Shown: positions 1 to 11,075 of the stretch, piece after piece
Layout: each line of letters opens with the position of its first letter
How positions within the stretch are numbered: the stretch's first letter is position 1
Source: Branchiostoma belcheri
Lineage: Eukaryota; Chordata; Leptocardii; Amphioxiformes; Branchiostomatidae
Length of the DNA stretch: 64,000 bases
Direction of reading: 5' to 3'
Assembly (NCBI RefSeq): GCF_001625305.1
Contig: NW_017804464.1
Span: 4,972,241 to 5,036,240 of the forward strand
Made by a program: the position numbers and the translations under genes
The notes under the pieces: generated by a model
Databases searched by the model: none
The model's input: the letters and a program-made list of their open reading frames with translations, nothing else
What the model was told of the DNA's origin: nothing

Positions 1-207
1 AACAATGAATCTTGAACTTTTAATCAAACCACTGCATTGATAGATGGAAAAACTGCAACAACTAGGAAGAAAAGGACTTTCCTCGGCTGTTGGGGGCAAA
101 ATATGAGCATTTTTGAGTTGATTCAGAACCAGAATCTTTTTTTTTATGCAAACCAGACAAAAATGAAGAGGCGTATCCGAGAACCAACAAATTAAATTGG
201 TGTGGCC
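1..207. repeat. Right half of a Harbinger-like non-autonomous element
   Basis: The block ends in GGTGTGGCC followed by TAA, preceded by a segment reading AACCAACAAATTAAATT. The same terminal sequence recurs near 11.5, 12.5, 24.57 and 24.92 kb; where both ends are present they form inverted repeats flanked by TTA or TAA. A 3-bp TWA target duplication is the signature of the PIF/Harbinger superfamily. The left end lies outside the window. Confidence 0.7.
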
Positions 208-1300
208 TAAGGTAGCCATTTGGAATAGAGTACTGTAAATTAGTACAGGAACAATTGACAGTGCAGCATAATGAACTACCATTGACAATGTGTGTTAAAT
301 TATCTCGATAATACTCTAAAAACAACATTGAATGAGTACAGAAATTGCAACATAAACACAAGGATTTATCAAAGAATATCAGAAGGGAGTGTAACATGTA
401 GATTAAAATCTCTCAAACCTCACTAACCCAGGGGACTTTATGGTATGTTCCAAGGTCACATACCAAACATTCCTGGGTCACAGAACTGGTGATGCTTCAA
501 TAAGTTTCACATAATTAACTTAATTTGGGACAAAAGGCATCTACTAATGACTGTAACCTTTCAGATATTGATCAAATTTCTTTCCAAAAGAGTGCACACA
601 CCTTTCAAACTTTTACTTAGTCTCCTCAATTTTAGTAAGAAGATACTGAGCCTCACATATTTCAAATACTTCGTAATCAAATCAAACAAATTTCTTATGA
701 TATGTTTACCGAATCCTTGAATAAAATCTTGATCATTTAAAAGAGTAAACAATGCAAAAAAAATGCTTTTAAGTTGATAACAAAGTATCTTTCAGTTGTT
801 GTAAATTGTATAAATATAATGTATGGAATATAATGTGGAAAATAATAAAATACATATTATTACTGTATTGTAATAAATATCCAATACAGTAAAAAGTTGT
901 TAAAATTTTTTAAAAAGGACAAAAATTTACATACATCAATGTATATCTAGTGTCCCTTCTTCTAGAAGATTTGAGTAAAAGTTAAACACATGTTCCCATG
1001 CCCAGGAGTGAACAGTGTGTTTGTAGGTTACATTCCTGAGTTAGAATCCGTGGTAAACCCTCCGTACGGATTCCAGAGGTCTCCTTTCATCTAAACAAAC
1101 TGGACTGGCAACACTGACATTGAAACCCCAGGACACCTTCTGGTTTGGGGCAGAAAGTTTTTGCATGACCATATTTGGTCGCAGAAATGGACTGATTGAC
1201 AATGTTGTGTTCAGGTGTCGTGTAGCCCCCCTCCCACCCCACCAACCATATACAAAATCCCACATTCCTACTACATGTACGATCTATATTTGTTGTACAT
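208..1300. other. Gene-free AT-rich stretch
   Basis: I see no coding exon, no RNA gene and no clear repeat boundary here. The open frames are short and lack splice context or recognisable domains. Confidence 0.5.
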
Positions 1301-1301
1301 T

Positions 1302-1565
1302 TGTAGGGGGGGCCCTTTTTCCTAGAGCATAATCAGCCGTTTTAATTCTACGTAGAGCGTAGACAGACCGCTCTAATTCAACGTAGAGCATAATTGATGC
1401 ATTTTGCGTAGAGCATAATCGCCGTTTTAAATTTAGGTAATGCGTTGTAGCCACTTGGAATTTATCGTAAAGCGTAATCGAGAGGTTTTCTGAATTCAGC
1501 GTAAATACGTAGCCAGCTCTAAAAATTTAGCGTATAGCGTTGTCGGGACACCCCATGCAGGCCCC
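1302..1565. repeat. Repeat family rich in CTACGTAGAGCGTAAT-type words
   Basis: Begins near GGGGGGGCCC and ends near CCCCATGCAGGCCCC. The interior repeats words such as ACGTAGAGCATAATC. An inverted copy lies at 21597-21860 and a diverged copy at 58755-58965. No coding capacity is visible, so it is a non-autonomous interspersed repeat of unassigned class. Confidence 0.6.
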
Positions 1566-1592
1566 CAGCTAGATCCACCCTCCCATATCGTC

Positions 1593-1775
1593 TATAGCAC
1601 GTCAGCAGAACGTACTGCACCTGCGCAAAACCCAAAATGTATTGTGCATAGCACTTTGGTAGAACGTCTGATACAAGGTCGTATTCGAGCATATATAAGG
1701 TTAACATTCCGTCTGTAGTTTCCAAATGTTGTATCAGAAAAGATATCTTCTGCAACAGGCAAAATTCTGATGCAA
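1593..1775. repeat. Partial copy of the AGCACGTCGGCAG element
   Basis: AGCACGTCAGCAGAACGTAC, then CTGCGCAAAACCC and AAGATATCTTCTGCAAC match the element at 13002-13260, which has both inverted ends and a flanking direct repeat. This copy has lost its far terminus. Confidence 0.55.
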
Positions 1776-2328
1776 CACTACATTGTATAATAGTATGCTA
1801 CAATAAGTATAGTTCCTTGGTGATTCTTCCAAACATCTACCTGTCCCTTCATCTAGTCTTGTGTTGATCTAATAATGTTGATTTTCAGAAAATGGTCACC
1901 AAATTATGTTAATTAGCTGGTATATCGGTGTGATTGTACCTCTAATTTCCAAAATTGCATCAAAATAATATGGGGTTGGCCAAGTTAATGACAGAAATCA
2001 AGTCTTGTATATACCATGTTATTATCCACAACAAGCAAAGATTTGTACACATGTGTCGGTTTCTATGGCAAAGATTTTAAAGGAAAAAAACATGAAAGAT
2101 GCTCCTTGCACTGTTTTAATTTGTCTGTAAAAAAAGTTTCGTAAATTCACTGATATGTTCGACATTAAAACTGTACATATACGTATGTATATGTAGGCAA
2201 TGTTATTTTTTACCTGCCCAGTGCCCAACATTTATATCTCTTACTTACACTTACAGTGTACATCAATGTACAATAAAGGTCTTCATTCATTCATCAATAT
2301 GATGTCAAGTGAGCAACAACAGGCAGTA
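1776..2328. other. Gene-free stretch
   Basis: Nothing supported: no exon, RNA gene or bounded repeat recognised. Confidence 0.45.
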
Positions 2329-2695
2329 TTGGGCTATTCCAAAAAATAAAGGAGAATGGGGGGCGGAAGAGGTTGGACTGGACAGGGGGGTTGGGTCAAA
2401 TACCTGGACTGGACAGGGGGGTTGNNNNNNNNNNNNNNNNNNNNNNNNNNNNNNNNNNNNNNNNNNNNNNNNNNNNNNNNNNNNNNNNNNNNNNNNNNNN
2501 NNNNNNNNNNNNNNNNNNNNNNNNNNNNNNNNNNNNNNNNNNNNNNNNNNNNNNNNNNNNNNNNNNNNNNNNNNNNNNNNNNNNNNNNNNNNNNNNNNNN
2601 NNNNNNGGGGGGTTGGGTCAAACAAGTCTGGAACGGACAGGGGGTTGGGTCAAATAAATCTGGAACGGACAGGGGGGTTGGGTCAAACAAACTAG
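2329..2695. repeat. Minisatellite-bearing element (about 32-bp G-rich units)
   Basis: A terminal motif GGGCTATTCCAAAAAATAA is followed by tandem units of the form TCTGGAACGGACAGGGGGG plus TTGGGTCAAACAAA. The array is cut by the assembly gap, as expected for a collapsed tandem repeat. A second array at 6741-8600 ends in the inverse of the same terminal motif near 8656, so the units belong to a mobile element with inverted ends rather than to a locus-specific satellite. Confidence 0.7.
2425..2606. other. Assembly gap (182 N)
   Basis: A run of N inside the G-rich tandem array. The true array length is unknown, and all open frames crossing it are artefacts. Confidence 0.98.
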
Positions 2696-2699
2696 GGTT

Positions 2700-3789
2700 G
2701 GAGCCAGACTGGAGAGGTGGGTATTGGGTGTATTCAGCATTTTATGGTTTGGATTTTATCTCTCTGAACAGTCTTAGATGTTTGAAGGTTGGAGAATGAT
2801 TTTTTGCTGGATAAAGGACATTATAAATATTTCATACAATCATAAACATAGATTCAATATGCATACCACTCTCATACATTCTACATAAGATGTAAATACT
2901 GTAGTACAGAAATAAAATTTGCTCCAAGTTAACATCAAATTTTCAACTGTCCCACACCTTTCAGAATCAAAGTGACTAAACAGCTAAATCACATGTCAGA
3001 CCTTATGGACATCAGGTTATAAGTGCCAGGAAGTTTATACTGCCAGCCATCTCTGTTAAGTGATGGTTTGTGCGCTCCTCGAATTAGTCTGCTACTATAG
3101 GATAAAGTTCAGATAGATTTTTATTTTCTTACATGCAAATAAAGATGCAGTAGTAGGAAATCTTAATTTAGAAATTAAAAGTCCTTTTCCTTTTCAAAAT
3201 TTATCTGAAACAACATCTTTACCACAAGTAATTAGTTAGTTACTGTAAAGTAAACAAGCAAGTGTTGTAAAGTAAACAAGTTAATCCAGCATTCCCTTTC
3301 AATGGTTTGCATAACAAAAGGATCAGTTGAATTTTAGCCAAACAGTTTCTCTCAGTTGCTATATACCACACTTCAAGGTTAATTTCTTTCCATCTATGAA
3401 TTACTATAATAATAACTTCCTAAACTTCTTTGTTGATCTAAAAAAATATGTCATGCATGGTAAGGTGACTTGTCTGTAAAATATATTATTTTGTTCCTTT
3501 TTATCTAGTTGCCCTATACATTGTAACTATAACTAGTATAAGCTCCTTGGTTCAACTGATTACTGAATATGGAGTCAACTGCATAGGTTGTTTTGCAAAT
3601 GCTCTGACTTGTAACTTGTAAAAGAATAAAAACTGTGTTTGATTTTCTTTTCAGTCCTTTAGATGATATTGAAGTGCGAGTGTGAATCTGAGTGTATTAA
3701 ACCAACAATGAATCACATGAACTGTGAATGAATCACACAATCACATCACTCCCGTCCATTGTTTTGCCCGCTTTGATGAAAACTACAAA
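2700..3789. other. Gene-free AT-rich stretch
   Basis: No exon, RNA gene or bounded mobile element recognised. Confidence 0.45.
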
Positions 3790-3790
3790 T

Positions 3791-4383
3791 CAGGTCTCGA
3801 AATACTCAGGGTGCACCAAAAATTGGAGCTGTATCTTTTTCTGAGTGCAGCCAAATATTCTAGCTGCCCAATGTTGAAGAAGAAACGGATAGTGATTCTA
3901 CAAAGTCAGAAGAAACTGCCAAGAAGCCAAGCCTTTTTGTGTGAGGCTTTTTTAACGCCAGTGAGTGAGTGAGTGAGTTAGGCCACACCAATTTAATTTC
4001 TTGGTCAACGGATTCGCCCTCTTCAATTTTTTCTGATTTGCAAATAAAAATAAAAATTCAGAATCAACTGCAAAATGGTCATATTTGCTCTGAACAGTTG
4101 AAAACAGTCCTTTTCATCCTAGTTGTTACTAGTTATTCCTATCTTTCAATGCAATGGTATCATCAAAAGTTCAAAATTCAGTGTTTAAAATTTTGGGCCA
4201 GCCTGGTGTGTTGACTTCATGGCTCCTTTTGTACCATTTTGGGCCATAATAGGATGCCTAGGCCTGTTTTTATTTTTTATTTTTTCGCCCGCCCGCTCCA
4301 TTTTATGTAGTGCACCCAAGATCTTTTATGCACCCAATTGTTTGCATCGGTGCACCTATTCCCAACAATGAATTTTGAGCCCT
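3791..4383. mobile_element. hAT-like non-autonomous element, CAGG(G/T)CTC family
   Basis: The left end reads CAGGTCTCGAAAT followed by GGGTGCACC; the right end reads GGTGCACC followed by AATTTTGAGCCCT. The inverted ends match elements at 6893, 37062 and 39290. Flanks CTACAAAT and GGACAAAT agree at 6 of 8 bases, a decayed 8-bp duplication. No transposase frame is present. A Harbinger-like element is nested from 3981. Confidence 0.55.
3981..4300. mobile_element. Nested Harbinger-like element, left end only
   Basis: TTA then GGCCACACCAATTTAATTT, the shared left terminus of the family whose full copy is 24202-24571. The interior keeps family words (GGCCATAATAGGATGCCTAG). The right inverted end is missing where the host element resumes. 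Confidence 0.6.
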
Positions 4384-6735
4384 GGACAAATGAAATGAAA
4401 CAAAAAATTGTACTAACAAATTTCTTATAAACTGAAAAGTTAAGTGATAATACTGATTTGGGCATACTGTATATGTGAATGACTTAACAAAGTTCCTTGC
4501 ATTGTTATGTTGTGTACAGCAGAAAGGAACAGTCTCCCCATGGATAATTCCCACCTCTCAGTCTGGCTTATGATAATAGATGCTCAAGATACTCAGTACC
4601 TTGTATGCAAGCAAAGACTGGCCATAGTCTGAGTGAGTGATTATGCATATAGTTCATATGCCAAAATGACTAAAATATGGCTAAAATTTCTCAGATAAGA
4701 CACATTTGTTGTTGCTTTGTTGTTATTTAGTAGCCTCCACAAGGCTTTTCTGTGGGAAAACGAATCGTGGCATAATCTTTTTATATTGTGGCAAGAAGGT
4801 TTGGCCTGGGGAGTCAGTCTGCAGAAGGTTGTTTCTTTCTGGATACAATCCAGTAACCCTCAGAAGTCAAACCCGAAGGTGGCCAAACAAACCTGGAAAA
4901 TATTCTCGTAAATAGTCTGGTACTAGTGGTAGAGACTTATTTTGATCTAACATCATTTTAATCTTTTACAGACCATCTAAAATTGAACTACTTTATTGGA
5001 TAATTATTTTGCATTTGTTAAAAAAACTTTGATTTACAAGTTCTTTTCAGTATTTTTAGGTTCTTTTTCTATCCAAGGGTTCTAGTTGACTTGTACTAGA
5101 CTTTTGGTGTACCAGGATTTCAGTTTTCACACAACCAGCTGCAGTTTTTAGTTTGTGTAACTCATTGAAATGCTAATTACTGGCTCCATGTCCTAATGAG
5201 TTCCTATTGTTTGCTCAGACATTGTTGTGTTACCAGATTATGCTAAATTATCTCAGGCCAAAGTCACTTCAGTGCAAAATAAAATTCTAGGGTAAAAGTT
5301 CAGGACAGTCAGGTTTATACAAAGTCATTTGATTTGCCAAAACGAATTATAAGTCGTGATTTAATTTTTAGAGTACAGTAAACATGTTCTTTATTCTAAC
5401 TAGCCTTAGCCCACACCTTCAGTCCTTCAGTGTTAAACACTGAAGGACTGAAGGTGTGGGCTAAGGCTAGTTAGAATTATTTTCAAAACCAATACTCTGA
5501 TGCAGTTGAGCCAAACAAGGAGGTTAGAAAGTAGATTTTTTAAGTTAACCAGCTCCTTGTTTAAAACAAAACCTCCTTTGATTTACTTTTCAGTCCATTT
5601 ACTATGATTTAGGCACTTCTCAAGTCAAACCCAATACCAATGGAGTATGGACCTGGAATCCTCAGTTTTAACACAACACACTGCTTGAACAAACAAAGTC
5701 CCTACAGGTTCCCATTGTTTTCCCCACCAAACCAGCTAAGGTTCTTCATAGGTTAACTCTGCTGAATTTCTTCTCGCACTCAGGGCATCATAGAAATATC
5801 ACGAAATATCACATACTCCCTTCTTTCATAAAAAGACAATGCTATAAAACTGTACATTGATTGTCATACAACAAGACAATGTCATGAATTTCTACCAAGT
5901 CATATTTTTTCATCCGTGACAGAACTCAGGGTTCAAAATTCCCACTCTCACACTTTTGCCAGACAAGTCATGTTTTCTGAGACTTGGTCATGGAGACCTC
6001 AAGTTGCTTGGCACGCAAGCTTATTATTTTGTCAAGCTTATCTTTTTATAACCCTGATGAAGGTAAGACATCCAGGTCAACAATATTCAAAGACAAATCA
6101 AACTCTACTACTGGATAAATTATCACGAAGATTACTTCAAGACATTTCCAGGAGGCCTGATCTATACTATAGGTGCAGCTACAACCCCACTAACTGGAAG
6201 GGAGGATTTCCCATAGAACTCTCCAGTACATGCAGTTGTTCCTGTGGTGTTGTATTAGTATTACCATAATCTACCTTATCCTCATTTACATAACAATAAC
6301 AGTGACACTTATGTGTCTTTCACTCTTTGTTCAACTGTTTTTTCTAGTTCCTTCAAGTGTATTTTAGTGCCACTGATTCAGAAGAAGAGTGAGAGAAGTT
6401 TCAACTTGAAATGTCCCAAAGTTATCTCTGGAAAATCATGGCCATCTTGTACTGTTTTGCTCCATGTCTGCTCAGTCCTAAAAAATTGCACAGTCCCTGT
6501 GAGGAATTCCTCACAGGGAAAATGCAGAGTGCAACTTTTTGGTGCTTTTCTTCATATAATCATAGGATGCTCAAATCCATGGTGGAAGCTTAGTTCAGTT
6601 GCCTCATAGTGATGTTGAATGCTGAGGAAATCAAACTCCAAACAAGTTGATTTCAATAGTCAATATTTCAATACACTAACGCTCAAAACACAAAAACGTA
6701 GTTGCCTAATATGAAAAAGGCAGGTATATTAGGAC
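4384..6735. other. Gene-free stretch apart from a hairpin
   Basis: No exon recognised. It contains the 85-bp palindrome at 5393-5477 and a 24-bp perfect palindrome near 6493-6516 (CCCTGTGAGGAATTCC and its inverse). Otherwise featureless. Confidence 0.45.
5393..5477. repeat. Perfect 85-bp palindrome (42-bp arms, 1-nt loop)
   Basis: The left arm starts ATTCTAACTAGCCTTAG and the right arm ends CTAAGGCTAGTTAGAAT, with the centre at A5435. I read the arms base by base and found no mismatch. It could form a long hairpin in DNA or RNA. It shows no flanking direct repeat that I can see and does not match the other repeat families here. Confidence 0.85.
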
Positions 6736-6740
6736 AAATC

Positions 6741-8656
6741 TGGAACAGACAGGGGGGTTGGGTCAAACAAATCTGGAACGGACAGGGGGGCTGGGTCAAA
6801 CAAATCTAGAACGGACAGGGGGGTTGGGTAAAACGAATCTGGAATGGACAGGGGGGTTGGGTAAAACGAATCTGGAACGGACAGGGGGGTTGCAGGGCTC
6901 AAAATTAACTTTTTGACCTAGGAGCACTGTGCTCCTAACCATAAAAAGTTAGGAGCACAGGCTAAAATCTAGGCGCACCAACAAAAAATATTGTATTGCA
7001 AAGGTGTTAATATATTAAAAACTAAGCCAGATCATATTTCCTTAAACCATCCCCCCCAAAAAAGAAATCACATATTAATACAGCTGAATAAATAAAAATG
7101 TGATTATGTCAACAAATTCCTCCTCAAAAACAGTTTTCTGAGGGACACTCGGTGGGCATGATCATGATGATCTCTATTAAAGATCTCCATAATTCAAATG
7201 TAAAAGTACTAGTACAGTAGTTCATAGCCAGGGTTCTAGCTAGGATTTAATTTTAGCGTAGTGGTACTTGCCGCACGTTGAGGGAGCGAAGCTACCGACA
7301 GGGGGGATGGGCGCTTTTAAAAATTTTGAGGGATACCCAAAATGAAAAAATGTCATTATTTTCTAAGGTCTGTACAATGTATCCTTGATTAGTAATTTTT
7401 ATATCTTTGCAGCTTGAAATCTTCACAAAATACAAAAGATAATCCAAATCAGACTCTGAGCATCTGGTGTGCAAAGTTGCAATACTCTACATGCAAAAAA
7501 TAGCAACTACAAACACTGTATAAATAAAACAAAAAATATGTCTGTTTTGCCTACTAATAGTGTCTCATTATGAGGCACTTTTAATCTCCTTTGTGCCATT
7601 TCTGTTCTGCAAAACTGGGCCGAAGTATGATGTGATTCTACACGTGGCTTTGTTGTTATTGCCAAGCTTTGATGCTGACATGATTAAAGGCAGTATGTTG
7701 ACATAGATCGCACAGTAGCTAAGAGCATGAAATCGGCATGGCACGGCACTGACGCGTATGTGGGAGGAAAACCCACGTGTGTCACAAAGATCACAGACAC
7801 TGGTAAAGAAAAACGGCAAAAATTTGACAAAAGAGCAAATAATTTATAGTTACTTGTTTAAATTATGAACGAATCCATTGGGTGAACTCCCTTGTTCATA
7901 GACAATTTTCATAGACACTGGATACCGAGCTAATAGTAAGTTACCAACGCAAATTTGCCGCTGTGGGCTTTAGAGGCCCCTCCTCTTTTCGGCAGCCGGC
8001 TGGATACATCGTGGGAATTGTTAAATAGGCCAGCCCATATATGGCGTCCCAAAGGGAAAGCCGACACTAGGAAGGGGGCGGGACATCCCTTGCCTGGACT
8101 CGCCCAGACACTCTGGCACCAGTGTCTAGCCGCTGTCACTCACAGAAGTTGCAAAGAGCCAAGAGGACCCGCCCTGGTTCTCCTGGGAGGCCCGGCACAT
8201 GCGTTACTGCGCTAAAAAAAAACATTTTTCACATTTGATCTGGCATTCGTGAACAAAGAAATACAGTCACAATGCCGCTAAGTTGTAGTGAAAATTAGCG
8301 GGGGAAAATTGGCGTAGCGGGTTCTGCTTTTATCTACAATGCAGGCTAAAATTTTTATTGGCGCACCGTGCGACCGTGATTTCAAATGTAGTCGCACCGT
8401 CAAAATTTTGGGCGCATGTGCGACCAAATCAGTCGCAGTCACGAGCCCTGGGTTGGGTAAAACGAATCTGGAATGGACAGGGGGGTTGGGTCAAACAAAT
8501 CTGGAACGGACAGGGGGGTTGGGTTGAAATAATGAAATTGGACTGGACAGGGGGGTGGGTAAAAAAAATTCTGGACTGGACAGGGGGGTTGGGCCAAAAG
8601 CTGATTTTAGACCTCTTCCACCCCCCCTCCACAGTTATTTTTTGGAACAGCCCATT
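6741..8656. repeat. Second G-rich minisatellite element, split by an insertion
   Basis: Five units at 6741-6892 and about five at 8451-8600 share the 2.3-kb array's unit (TCTGGAACGGACAGGGGGG). The right terminus AATAACTGTGGAGG and TTCCAAAAAATAA, in inverse, ends at about 8656. The array is interrupted by the element at 6893-8450. Confidence 0.7.
6893..8450. mobile_element. hAT-like element nested in the minisatellite
   Basis: Starts CAGGGCTCAAAATTAAC and ends CAGTCACGAGCCCTG, the inverted ends of the family at 3791, 37062 and 39290. The flanks GGTTG and GGTTG continue the minisatellite unit on both sides, so this is a clean insertion into the array. A GC-rich internal part (about 7930-8220) has no recognisable protein. 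A further inverted word near 7235 (GCCAGGGTTCTAGCTAGG) suggests more nesting. Confidence 0.6.
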
Positions 8657-9578
8657 CAAACTTCTCAAAATATATGACGCATGAATAAATATTAAACTGA
8701 GATACGTAGATGATAAATAAGACAATACTATTTTTTTTCAAAACTTGTTAATTATCGCACTGTATTTCCTTTGGATTGCTGTCTGTACTTTTTAGTGAAA
8801 CTGTAGAACAATCCCATCTGGTGTGTGTGTAGAGGCCAAGGCCAAAAGGGTCAACCAGACCATGACATTCTACTTTGTTTACACATGTAACTTGTTATTA
8901 GGTTACCCCAAGTCAAACTTGGTCACACCAGAACTAACATATTGATTTAGAAGCGTAAGATCAGGCAGTGATATCCTTCAGAACAAAAATGTGTGGAAAA
9001 TATAAAATTACTTATATAATTTACTGACTGACCTAACCCCAACTACCTAGAATCCAAGTCACACACAAAACAATTAAATGCCAGATTTTTACATAATTTA
9101 GAAAATCTGCGAAATTTCAGATCAAAATCAAATTCTTGTGAGTCCGAATTTATGAGGTTAACAAGGGGGACTATATATAGCCTAAAACTTATCAACGGTT
9201 GATGGTTTTTTGTTGTAAAAATCAGCTGAGAACATGTGGACAACATACGGATCACATTACAAAACGCAAACCTCGCTCCGCCATTTTCTGACGTTTTCAA
9301 CACAAGCGAGTTCAAAACAAAGGCCGCTACGGGAAATGGCCGAGTACAAAAGGCTCACCGCACGCTACGGTGACTTTGGCAGCACAACTCTGCCCGGTTT
9401 GGCGAGCTTGACCTAAAGAAAACCCCGGGAAAGTGACCGGTACTCGGTACACACACATGCGGCCCAGGAATTCCTCATGTCCCGCTAGTGTTAGTGAAAT
9501 CGATCGGACACACGAGTGTACATTTTCATTCACGGTAATCCCTGACACAATCGATTATCACACCGCTACCCGCCTTAC
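8657..9578. other. Downstream flank of the calponin-type first exon; no exon seen
   Basis: This would be intron 1 of the minus-strand calponin-family gene. I find no second exon here or further left. The short frames have no family match. Confidence 0.4.
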
Positions 9579-9629
9579 CTTTCTCGCGATTTCCGCACTT
9601 AGTCCGTAAAGAGGCCCTCTGTTCGACAT
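9579..9629 (-). CDS. Calponin/transgelin-family protein, first coding exon (copy 1)
   Basis: On the minus strand an ATG opens 17 codons, MSNRGPLYGLSAEIARK, followed directly by a consensus donor (AAG|gtaagg). The GPxYGLSAE block is the conserved N-terminus of calponins (vertebrate calponins read [13 protein letters not shown]; transgelins GPSYGMSREV). It precedes the actin-regulatory CH domain, which would be encoded downstream, to the left. I find no CH-domain exon in 1-9578, so the rest of the gene is beyond the window edge. An identical-length exon with 12 of 17 identical residues lies at 18045-18095. Family call strong; calponin versus transgelin not decidable from 17 residues. Confidence 0.8.
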
Positions 9630-9770
9630 TTTGATGTAAAGTTCGTTTAAAAATCCTAGGGAATGTCCGAAAATTCCACAACGATGGTCACCGCTATACC
9701 TAAAGTTTCCGTACGAGTCACTTCACCTGAGACACCCCTTTGACCGATTGACACCGCATGTCGAGCTTCT

Positions 9771-9911
9771 AACCAATCAGAGCGTAGCTTTTCAGTTTGA
9801 TCATCGACGTTATCCAATCAGAGATGCGGGAGTTAAATTTCGCGGTAGTTACTGACCAATCGCAGTAAACCAGGAAGTTAGGGGCGTGGAAATTCCGAAG
9901 CCGTGACGTCA
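9771..9911 (-). promoter_or_regulatory. CCAAT-box and CRE cluster upstream of calponin exon copy 1
   Basis: Within about 290 bp upstream of the minus-strand ATG lie three CCAAT words (near 9773, 9814 and 9856) and a perfect CRE palindrome TGACGTCA at 9904-9911. The DNA around it is richer in CpG than its surroundings. I see no TATA box at a fitting distance. The position matches a proximal promoter for the minus-strand first exon; the same arrangement recurs at 18253-18403. Confidence 0.6.
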
Positions 9912-10542
9912 TCAGCCAAATGGAATTTTTCGAATCAGCGGTGGGAGTTTCGACTTTTGTCATCCGCGATGCCGTCCCAGGATGAAGGTAGAATTTCCGG
10001 TATTTCAGTGAATCACGGATGTTTGGTGGGAAGTTTTGAAGTATGAGTCACTCCAGATGCTTTCACACCACGTTTGTTGGGAAATTGGGCCGTTATGTCT
10101 ATATTTTCATTTCAAAATCTTGTGAGCAAGTCGGACCACTGTGATCTTGGTGTGAAGATTATATGGAGGAAAATATACCACAATTTGAGGCTGAAATGTT
10201 TACAATAAAGGCCAACCAGGCACGTATACTGTACCTAATAATATTCACAAAAACATGTTTGAGGACGTAGACATCTGTTTTTCTCATATACCCCATTGAT
10301 TATACTGTAGACTTGGATATTTGCTGTGTTGTTTACATTTCTGTAAACACAAAGTAGGAAGCACATGGCGAGCTACTGGAAAAAGCGCCACCTATCGCCG
10401 TGTGAGAAGACATGCATGAACTTTTGCAATTTTCTTTTGGGGCCTCTCCAGGAAATTGCTAGCATGGAAAAGAGCTATTGTCGCTATTCTTGTGTCATTT
10501 TCTGTCGAAATCAGCACAAAAAGAAAGGCAAACATAAAAACT

Positions 10543-10651
10543 CTCACTCACTCACTCACTCACTCACTCACTCACTCACTCACTCACTCACTCACTCACT
10601 CACTCACTCACTCACTCACTCACTCACTCACTCACTCACTCACTCACTCAC
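10543..10651. repeat. (CACT)n microsatellite
   Basis: About 27 uninterrupted tetranucleotide units. Frames through it give repeated THSL residues and are not genes. Confidence 0.95.
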
Positions 10652-11075
10652 TATCCTTGTTTAGATTATACTGCTGTATATAATAATTAATATACATGTA
10701 ATTAGGAAAATGTATTTTTTCATGTAAAGTACAGTAAAGGTCAAAGTATCTAACAGCTTCTAAAAAGATAATTATACTTTTGAATTTCAGAAATGTAAAA
10801 AGTATAACCTAAAAATATACTGTGCCTTCCTCTTAAAAAAAAAAAAAGAATCACACTTCCACCCCCACTGTCGTAACTGTCAATGGTCTTTGCATTGTCA
10901 GCCTTCTTGTTCCTAACAACACTAGAAGCATGTGCATATGTTCTCATATGCTGAGTTCCTATTATTATCTTCCAGGCAGGCACAGTGAGTGTTTACTAAG
11001 TTAAGTACTCGAAATGTCACCAGTCTCCTTTCTGTCAGCAGGTTCTTCACAGCTGTCAACAGTTGGCATAGCAAC

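Noticed and set aside
2305-2799. Open frames across the N gap
   Set aside because: Run through unknown bases and a G-rich minisatellite.
10365-10683. Open frames with repeated THSL
   Set aside because: Products of the (CACT)n microsatellite.
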